Shown here: positions 58,806 to 64,000 of the stretch, piece by piece | Position numbering within the stretch: position 1 is the stretch's first letter | Layout of the letters: every line of letters begins with the position of its first letter | Origin: Isoptericola croceus | Lineage (GTDB): Bacteria; Actinomycetota; Actinomycetes; Actinomycetales; Cellulomonadaceae | Direction: 5' to 3' | DNA: 64,000 nucleotides | NCBI RefSeq assembly: GCF_029382255.1 | Contig: NZ_JARLLG010000001.1 | Location: forward strand, 620,001 to 684,000 | Made by a program: the position numbers and the translations under genes | The notes under the pieces: model-generated | The model's database searches: none | What the model was told of the DNA's origin: nothing | The model's input: only the letters and a program-made list of their open reading frames with translations

Positions 58806-59078
58806 CGCGCCCAGGATACGCCGCGCCGGTGGGTGTCGCCGTCGTGGCAGGCACGGCGCACGCCCGTCCACGGCGCCGCCGGTTGCCGCCCCGTGGCCGT
58901 GCGATGGCTCGCAGATGGCTTCGTGGCCCGCGGTGACGCCTGGCGTGCGGTTGGGTGAACGTCCTCCGAAGCCCGGCGTCCGAAACGGACATAGCAGTAC
59001 ATTTCGGTACCCCCACCTTCCTAGACTCCCCACTGGCCGACCGGCCGACCTTTCCCCGAGCGTGAAGCGGACACCGTC
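58806..59078. promoter_or_regulatory. Divergent promoter region of menF and the ugp-like operon
   Basis: The 273-base gap holds the menF -10 (TATCCT, minus, 58818-58813) and, on the ugp side, an AT-richer segment (about 58990-59025) with TAGACT as a possible -10 near 59021. The minus strand carries GTTCACC at about 58952, like half of an actinobacterial PHO box, but no second half-site in the right spacing is clear. Phosphate control of the transporter is possible but weakly supported. Confidence 0.4.
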
Positions 59079-60068
59079 GTGACCACCCTCGTACCGACTC
59101 AGGACCCACCTTCCCGGGACCTCACTGCCGGGCCGCCGCCACCGCCCCGCCCCGTTGCCGCCGGACCACGCGGGCGTGGCGTGCTCGGTGCTCGCCGACG
59201 CCGTCGTGCGCTGTGGTGGGCGCTGCTCCTGGCCGGCCCCAACCTCCTGCTGCTGGTGACCTTCACCTACCGACCGCTCCTGGAGAGCCTCTACCTGTCG
59301 ACCCTGCAGTGGAACCTCGGGTCCCCCGACGCGCGGTTCGTCGGGCTCGGCAACTACGCGGAGTGGTTCACCGCTCCGACCACTGGACGGATCGTGACGA
59401 CCACGCTGGTCTTCACCGTCGCGACGGTGGGCGGCGCGCTCGTCCTCGGCCTGGCCCTGGCGCTGCTGCTCGACCGCAAGGTGGCCGGGCGGTCCGTCGC
59501 CCGCACGGTCGCGTTCGCCCCCTACGTGCTCTCCGGGTTCGCCGTGGGGATCCTGTGGCTGTTCATCTTCGACCCCCGCTACGGGCTGCTGCAGGAGGTC
59601 CTCGGCTGGGTCGGCGTCGCCTCGCCACAGTGGTACAGCGACCGGCCCTGGCCATTGGTGATGGTCATCGTGGTCTACCTGTGGAAGAACCTCGGCTACG
59701 TGGCCCTCATCTACCTGGCCGGCCTGCAGGCCGTGCCCCAGGACCTGCGGGACGCTGCCGCGCTCGACGGCGCCGGCCGGGTACGCACGCTGCGCTCGAT
59801 CGTGCTACCGCTGCTGACGCCCACCACGTTCTTCCTGCTGGTGACCATGCTGCTGGCCTCGATGCAGACCTTCGACATCATCAAGGCGATGACCCAGGGA
59901 GGACCGCTGGGATCCACCACGACGCTGATGTACGCGATCTACGAGGAGAGCTTCGTCAACGGCAGGGCCGGCTACGCGTCCGCCGTCGCGACCGTGCTCT
60001 TCATCACCCTGCTCGCCGTCACCGCCGTGCAGATGCGGTACGTCCAGCGAAAGGTCCACTACGTATGA
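59079..60068 (+). CDS. Carbohydrate-type ABC transporter permease (UgpA/MalF class)
   Basis: A 329-residue permease of the CUT1 family with six membrane helices after a 45-residue Pro/Arg-rich N-terminus. Helix 1 is WALLLAGPNLLLLVTFTYRPLLESLYLSTL (split at about 47-76), and the ATPase-coupling loop is DLRDAAALDGAGRVRTLRSIVLPLLTPTTFF (about 225-255, with the EAA motif). The mid-protein YLAGLQAVPQDLRDAA and ITQGGPLGSTTTLMYAIYEESF-like end are typical of UgpA/MalF. GTG at 59079. It is the first gene of a permease-permease-binding-protein-phosphodiesterase operon. The specific substrate rests on the co-located GDPD gene. Confidence 0.9.
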   Translation: MTTLVPTQDPPSRDLTAGPPPPPRPVAAGPRGRGVLGARRRRRALWWALLLAGPNLLLLVTFTYRPLLESLYLSTLQWNLGSPDARFVGLGNYAEWFTAPTTGRIVTTTLVFTVATVGGALVLGLALALLLDRKVAGRSVARTVAFAPYVLSGFAVGILWLFIFDPRYGLLQEVLGWVGVASPQWYSDRPWPLVMVIVVYLWKNLGYVALIYLAGLQAVPQDLRDAAALDGAGRVRTLRSIVLPLLTPTTFFLLVTMLLASMQTFDIIKAMTQGGPLGSTTTLMYAIYEESFVNGRAGYASAVATVLFITLLAVTAVQMRYVQRKVHYV

Positions 60069-60940
60069 CCACCACGAGAACTGTGCCCGCACCCACGGTC
60101 GGCGTGGCGCGTCGCGCCGGCCGCGGGCGACCCCACCTGGCCACGGCCGCCGCGTTGCTGGTAGCCACCGTCGTCCTGGGCGCTCCGCTGGTGTGGATGG
60201 TCCTGGCGAGCTTCAAGACGCCCGGCGAGCTGTACCAGGTCCCCCTGCAGTGGCTGCCCGGGCAGCTCGACCTCGCCAACTATGCGCAGGCGGCGAGCAC
60301 CATCCCGCTGGGCAGGCTGCTCGCGAACAGCATCGGGCTGACGATCGCCGGCGCCGGGCTCAAGGTGGCGCTCGGTCTGTGCTGCGCCTATGCCCTCGTC
60401 TTCCTCGACTTCCCGTTCAAGAAGCTCGCCTTCGCACTGGTCATCGCCACCCTGATGGTCCCGCCGCAGATCACGATCATCCCGAACTACACCTTCGTGG
60501 CGAGCCTGGGATGGCTCAACACCTACCAGGGCATCCTCGTCCCGGGACTGGCCAGCGCCTTCGGGACCTTCCTGTTCCGCCAGCACTTCCTCACGCTGCC
60601 GCGCTCGGTCCTGGAGGCTGCGGAGCTCGACGGCGCAGGTCACTGGAGCAAGCTGTGGCGGTTCGTGGTCCCGATGAGCACCCCGACGCTGGCCGCGGTG
60701 GCCCTCGTGTCGGTGGTGACCGAGTGGAACGACTACCTGTGGCCGTTCCTCGTCGTGGACGACCCGGCCAAGATGACTCTCCCGGTGGGCCTCACCCTGC
60801 TGCAGAGCGTCGACGGCATGACCAACTGGGGCGTGCTGCTCGCCGCGACGGTGGTCGTCACGCTGCCGATCCTCCTGGTGTTCCTCGTCCTGCAGCGTCG
60901 GCTCGTCGCCGGGCTCACCGCGGGGGCCGTCACCGGCTGA
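60065..60940 (+). CDS. Carbohydrate-type ABC transporter permease (UgpE/MalG class)
   Basis: A 291-residue CUT1 permease partner with six helices: VLGAPLVWMVLASFKTPGELYQ near the start is the MalG-class opening, and the EAA loop is SVLEAAELDGAGHWSKLWRFVVPMSTPTLAAV (about 180-210). VVTEWNDYLWPFLVV near the end (E-W-N-x-x-x-W-P) is the MalG/UgpE hallmark. ATG at 60065 overlaps the upstream permease stop by 4 bases (ATGA). Forms the channel heterodimer with that gene's product. Confidence 0.9.
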   Translation: MTTTRTVPAPTVGVARRAGRGRPHLATAAALLVATVVLGAPLVWMVLASFKTPGELYQVPLQWLPGQLDLANYAQAASTIPLGRLLANSIGLTIAGAGLKVALGLCCAYALVFLDFPFKKLAFALVIATLMVPPQITIIPNYTFVASLGWLNTYQGILVPGLASAFGTFLFRQHFLTLPRSVLEAAELDGAGHWSKLWRFVVPMSTPTLAAVALVSVVTEWNDYLWPFLVVDDPAKMTLPVGLTLLQSVDGMTNWGVLLAATVVVTLPILLVFLVLQRRLVAGLTAGAVTG

Positions 60941-60994
60941 CGCGCCGGAGCCCTCCACCACCTCCTGACCGCCGTCGGCGGGACAGGTGACCGA

Positions 60995-61032
60995 GCGCGC
61001 CCCGGCGCGCCAGCAAACGCACCGTCCGGTGC
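60995..61032. promoter_or_regulatory. Two small hairpins before the binding-protein gene
   Basis: GCGCGCC at 60995-61001 pairs with GGCGCGC at 61004-61010, and GCACC at 61019-61023 pairs with GGTGC at 61028-61032. They fill the 112-base gap between the second permease and the binding-protein gene, a place where transporter operons often have mRNA-stabilising or attenuating hairpins to raise binding-protein levels. No separate promoter is evident. Confidence 0.4.
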
Positions 61033-61052
61033 ACCACCGTGAAGGAGTACCC

Positions 61053-62432
61053 GTGTCCCACCGTCCCGCACGGACAACCGTCCAACCGTCCCGCCGTGCC
61101 CTCCGGTCGGCCGTCGCGCTCGGCGCCGTCGCAGCGCTCACCCTCACCGCCTGCGCCGGGCCCAGCGTCGGCGTCGGATCCTCGGACGACCCCTCGGCGG
61201 ACGCCACGGACGTCGACTGGTCGCAGGTAGAGCCCGCGTCGGAGATCACCTTCTGGAGCAACCACCCGGGTCAGTCCCGCGAGGTGGAGCAGGCGATCAT
61301 CGCGGAGTTCGAGCACGAGACGGGGATCTCCGTCGACCTCGTGACCGCCGGTGCCAACTACGACGAGGTGGCGCAGCGCTTCCAGGCCGCCGCGCAGACC
61401 TCCGAGCTGCCGGACGTCGTCATCGCCTCCGACGTGTGGTGGTTCCGCTACTTCCTCAACGGCCAGATCATGCCGCTGGACGGTGTGCTCGAGCACCTCG
61501 ACGCCCAGGCCGAGGACTTCCAGCCCGCCCTGTACGCCGACTACGAGTACGACGACCAGCACTGGGCGGTCCCCTACGCGCGGTCCACGCCCCTCTTCTA
61601 CTACAACAGGGACCTGTGGGACGCCGCCGGGCTGCCCGATCGAGGGCCGGAGACCTGGGACGAGCTCGCGGACTGGGACGAGAAGCTGCGCGCCGAGGTG
61701 CCCCAGGACGGGTCGACCTTCGGGCTGTCCACTGGTCCCTCCTGGGGCGCCTGGTGGTTCGAGAACATGATCTGGGGCCAGGGCGGTGCGTACTCGGACG
61801 GGTTCGACCTGACGCTCGACACGCCCGAGTCGATCGCCGGCGGCGAGTTCCTCGGCGACCTCTTCGGGGAGTCCGGGATCGCTACCCTCTCGGCTGACGA
61901 CGCGATGGTGGACTTCTCCTCCGGTCTGATCGCCAGCACGATCGGGTCGACCGGCTCCCTCACGGGCGCACTCGAGGCGGCGTCCTTCGAGGTCGGGACG
62001 GCGTACCTGCCGGACGGACCCGCCGGAGGCGGCACGCCGACCGGCGGCACCGGCGTGGCGATCCCGTCGTCGCGGTCGCCCGAGCAGCAGCTCGCCGCCG
62101 CGATGTTCGTCCAGTTCCTGACCGACACGGAGCGGACCGCGACGTTCTCCGAGAGCACCGGGTACGTGCCGGTGCGCACCTCCGCCGTGGAGAGCGAGAC
62201 GATGCAGAAGATCTACGAGTCCACGCCGCAGTTCCGCACCGCGGTCGACCAGCTCGCCGAGAAGGCGCGGCCGCAGGACGACGCGCGGGTGTTCATCCCG
62301 GGTGCGGACGCACTCCTCAACGAGGCCCTCGAGATGATCATCCTCGAGGGGCAGGACCCGGCCACCGCGTTCGAGACGATCACGCCGCGCATCGAGACGG
62401 CGTACTCCGAGAACGTGGAGCCGTACCTGTGA
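61053..62432 (+). CDS. Extracellular substrate-binding lipoprotein (UgpB class)
   Basis: A 459-residue exported lipoprotein: signal peptide with lipobox LTAC (Cys34), acidic linker, then a type-1 carbohydrate-binding (SBP_bac_1) fold. Landmarks: [28 protein letters not shown] near residue 65-92, [68 protein letters not shown] (Trp-rich ligand cleft) and [27 protein letters not shown], the last being typical of UgpB-like proteins. The GTG at 61053 has GAAGGAG upstream. It overlaps the phosphodiesterase gene by 4 bases (GTGA). Glycerol 3-phosphate or glycerophosphodiesters are the likely ligands by context. Confidence 0.88.
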   Translation: MSHRPARTTVQPSRRALRSAVALGAVAALTLTACAGPSVGVGSSDDPSADATDVDWSQVEPASEITFWSNHPGQSREVEQAIIAEFEHETGISVDLVTAGANYDEVAQRFQAAAQTSELPDVVIASDVWWFRYFLNGQIMPLDGVLEHLDAQAEDFQPALYADYEYDDQHWAVPYARSTPLFYYNRDLWDAAGLPDRGPETWDELADWDEKLRAEVPQDGSTFGLSTGPSWGAWWFENMIWGQGGAYSDGFDLTLDTPESIAGGEFLGDLFGESGIATLSADDAMVDFSSGLIASTIGSTGSLTGALEAASFEVGTAYLPDGPAGGGTPTGGTGVAIPSSRSPEQQLAAAMFVQFLTDTERTATFSESTGYVPVRTSAVESETMQKIYESTPQFRTAVDQLAEKARPQDDARVFIPGADALLNEALEMIILEGQDPATAFETITPRIETAYSENVEPYL

Positions 62433-63187
62433 CGGCCGCGCCTCCCCGGGTGGTGGCCCACCGGGGGAACAGCGAGGTCGCGCCGCAGAACACCCTGGCC
62501 GCGTTCGAGGCGGCCCGCCGCAGCGGGGCGCACGGCGTCGAGCTCGACGTCCGGCTGACGGCCGACGGCCAGGCTGTCGTGATCCACGACGATACGGTGG
62601 ACGCCACGACGGACGGGACCGGCGCCCTGGACCGGATGAGCCTCGACCAGGTCAGGGCGCTCGACGCCGGACGCTGGTTCGCCCCGGCTTTCACGGGCCA
62701 GCGGGTCCCGACCTTCGCCGAGGTGGCCGACCTGCTCTCGGGATGGCCGGAGGTCGACCTGCTGCTGGAGCTCAAGGGCGTGTGGAGCGCCGAGCAGGTG
62801 CGACCGCTCCTCGAGACGGCGGTCGCTGCCGGGCTGCGGGAGCGCACGGTCGGGCAGAGCTTCTGGCCCGAGACGGTCGAGGCGTTGCGGGAGGCGGACC
62901 CCGGCCTGCGCCGAGGGCTGCTGGTCCTCGCCGCGGACGACGACCTCCTTGCCCGGTGCGCCGCCCTGGACGTGGAGATGTGCAACCCGATCGGGTCGAT
63001 GCTCGAGCACGAGCCGGACCTGGTGCGCCGGTTCCACGAGGCAGGGCTGCGGACGGCGGTGTGGACGCTCAACGAGCCCGCGCAGTGGGAGGCGGCCGTC
63101 CGGCTCGGTGTGGACCAGATCATCACGGACCGCCCCGACCGGTTGGCGGGATGGTTGGCCGGGCGCTCGGCCGCGGCGATGGTCTGA
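62429..63187 (+). CDS. Glycerophosphodiester phosphodiesterase (UgpQ class)
   Basis: A 252-residue GDPD-family TIM-barrel enzyme that splits glycerophosphodiesters to glycerol 3-phosphate and an alcohol. Motifs: [29 protein letters not shown] near the start (catalytic His and Asn), [30 protein letters not shown] with the metal-binding Glu/Asp and second His (about 39-68), LLLELKG mid-protein, and [33 protein letters not shown] near the end. No signal peptide, so it acts in the cytoplasm on imported diesters. GTG at 62429 overlaps the binding-protein stop, closing the operon. Its product feeds GlpD. Confidence 0.93.
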   Translation: MTAAPPRVVAHRGNSEVAPQNTLAAFEAARRSGAHGVELDVRLTADGQAVVIHDDTVDATTDGTGALDRMSLDQVRALDAGRWFAPAFTGQRVPTFAEVADLLSGWPEVDLLLELKGVWSAEQVRPLLETAVAAGLRERTVGQSFWPETVEALREADPGLRRGLLVLAADDDLLARCAALDVEMCNPIGSMLEHEPDLVRRFHEAGLRTAVWTLNEPAQWEAAVRLGVDQIITDRPDRLAGWLAGRSAAAMV

Positions 63188-63279
63188 GGTCCGTGAGCGC
63201 GGCGTCGGCCCGGCGCGGAGTGCGGACAGCACCCGCACCGGGCCGACGCCGACCGGCGACGACGTGGGACGATGTCGCC

Positions 63280-63972
63280 ATGTCCCGCGCCAGCCTGGAG
63301 AAGAACCCCGCCGAGGTCGCGTCGATGTTCGACGGGATCGCGCAGCGGTACGACCTGACGAACGACCTGATCTCGCTCGGGCAGGACCGCCGGTGGCGAC
63401 GGGCGACCGTCGCGGCGGTCGACGCGACGCCCGGTGAGCGGGTGCTCGACCTCGCGGCCGGGACGGGCACGTCCAGTGAGCCGTTCGCGGACGCCGGCGC
63501 CGTCGTCGTCCCGTCCGACTTCTCGTTCGGGATGCTCCAGGTCGGCAAGTCGCGGCGCGGCGACCTGCCGTTCGTGGCCGGGGACGCCACCCGGCTGCCG
63601 TTCGCGGACGCCGCGTTCGACGCGGTCACGATCAGCTTCGGGCTCCGCAACGTCGTCGACACCCCGGCGGCGCTGGCCGAGATGCTGCGCGTCGTGCGCC
63701 CCGGTGGCCGCGTGGTCATCTGCGAGTTCTCGCAGCCGACCTGGGCGCCGCTGCGCACGGTCTACATGGAGTACCTGATGCGTGCGCTGCCGCCGGTCGC
63801 CGCGGCCGTCACGCGCGACAAGGGCTCCTACGAGTACCTGGCGGAGTCCATCCGGGCCTGGCCGGACCAGGAGGCGCTGGGTCGGCTGATGATCGGCGCG
63901 GGCTGGGAACGGGTGGGCTACCGGAACCTGTCGGGCGGCATCGTCGCCCTGCACCGCGCCGTGCGTCCCTGA
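63280..63972 (+). CDS. menG: Demethylmenaquinone methyltransferase MenG/UbiE
   Basis: A 230-residue SAM-dependent methyltransferase for the last step of menaquinone synthesis. Opening [41 protein letters not shown] is the MenG signature (split over residues 1-41), the SAM motif is [17 protein letters not shown] (about 59-75), then [47 protein letters not shown] and [26 protein letters not shown]. The ATG at 63280 is chosen by frame and opening; GACGAT six bases upstream may be a weak leaderless -10. It follows the ugp-like operon on the same strand after 92 bases. Confidence 0.95.
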   Translation: MSRASLEKNPAEVASMFDGIAQRYDLTNDLISLGQDRRWRRATVAAVDATPGERVLDLAAGTGTSSEPFADAGAVVVPSDFSFGMLQVGKSRRGDLPFVAGDATRLPFADAAFDAVTISFGLRNVVDTPAALAEMLRVVRPGGRVVICEFSQPTWAPLRTVYMEYLMRALPPVAAAVTRDKGSYEYLAESIRAWPDQEALGRLMIGAGWERVGYRNLSGGIVALHRAVRP

Positions 63973-64000
63973 CGCCGAACGTCTCGGTCCGGCACGTCCA

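Noticed and set aside
58940-58965. PHO box before the ugp-like operon
   Set aside because: Only one GTTCACC half-site was found, with no second half at the required 11-bp spacing.

Overview
The window is chromosomal DNA of a very GC-rich actinobacterium. The evidence is dominant GTG starts, strong third-position G/C bias, KtrAB, DisA-RadA, a bS22 ribosomal protein, actinobacterial-type ArgA and MutY, a menaquinone pathway, and many genes whose start codon lies 6-7 bases after a TAnnnT -10 box (leaderless transcripts). Gene content and order suit Micrococcales near Cellulomonadaceae/Promicromonosporaceae; that placement is inference. I see no rRNA, tRNA, CRISPR array, prophage or intact insertion sequence.

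Layout. 1-8.6 kb: a partial prolyl-aminopeptidase-like hydrolase, a small Ig-like lipoprotein, a 1929-residue secreted beta-repeat protein of unknown function, a YqeB-like membrane protein and a TetR regulator. 8.6-13.9 kb: glycerol operon glpD-glpF-glpK, with a divergent SorC-family regulator and palindromic operator candidates between them. 13.9-20.9 kb: housekeeping genes argA, mutY, disA, radA and proC, with two membrane-anchored unknowns, one carrying a histone-H1-like basic tail. 20.9-33.9 kb: an accessory cluster with two GntR/UTRA regulators, a TauE/SafE permease and a tightly coupled ten-gene operon. The operon encodes an AprA-like flavoprotein, a HEAT-repeat protein, an AprB-like ferredoxin, an SsuABC-type transporter whose binding protein carries a NosL-like domain, a second ferredoxin, KorA, KorB and an Mrp/NBP35 ATPase. 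It ends at an ABC-ATPase gene remnant. 34-40.3 kb: KtrAB potassium uptake, an AcuC-type deacetylase, bS22, a HAD phosphatase, a glutaredoxin-like protein, Rex and YceI. 40.5-45.3 kb: cytochrome c maturation (phosphatase, ResA-like thioredoxin, CcdA, ResB, CcsA). 45.3-64 kb: menaquinone genes (menA, menE, menB, menC, menD, menF, menG) interspersed with two DUF3048 lipoproteins, a SurA-N-like lipoprotein, an HtrA protease and a ugp-like import operon (permease, permease, binding protein, glycerophosphodiesterase).

How they fit. The menaquinone and cytochrome c genes build the respiratory chain. GlpD feeds it, and the Ugp-like genes may supply glycerophosphodiesters or glycerol 3-phosphate to the glycerol pathway. 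The 21-34 kb operon is the most unusual part. I infer a ferredoxin-linked redox system for an imported, probably sulfonate-like, small molecule, with a TauE/SafE exporter alongside. Its substrate cannot be read from the sequence.

Non-coding structure: a 28-bp-arm inverted repeat after rex, a 20-bp-periodic GAGGTAGCGC repeat array after ccsA with a second copy over the menD stop codon, and hairpin terminators after tetR, bS22 and htrA.
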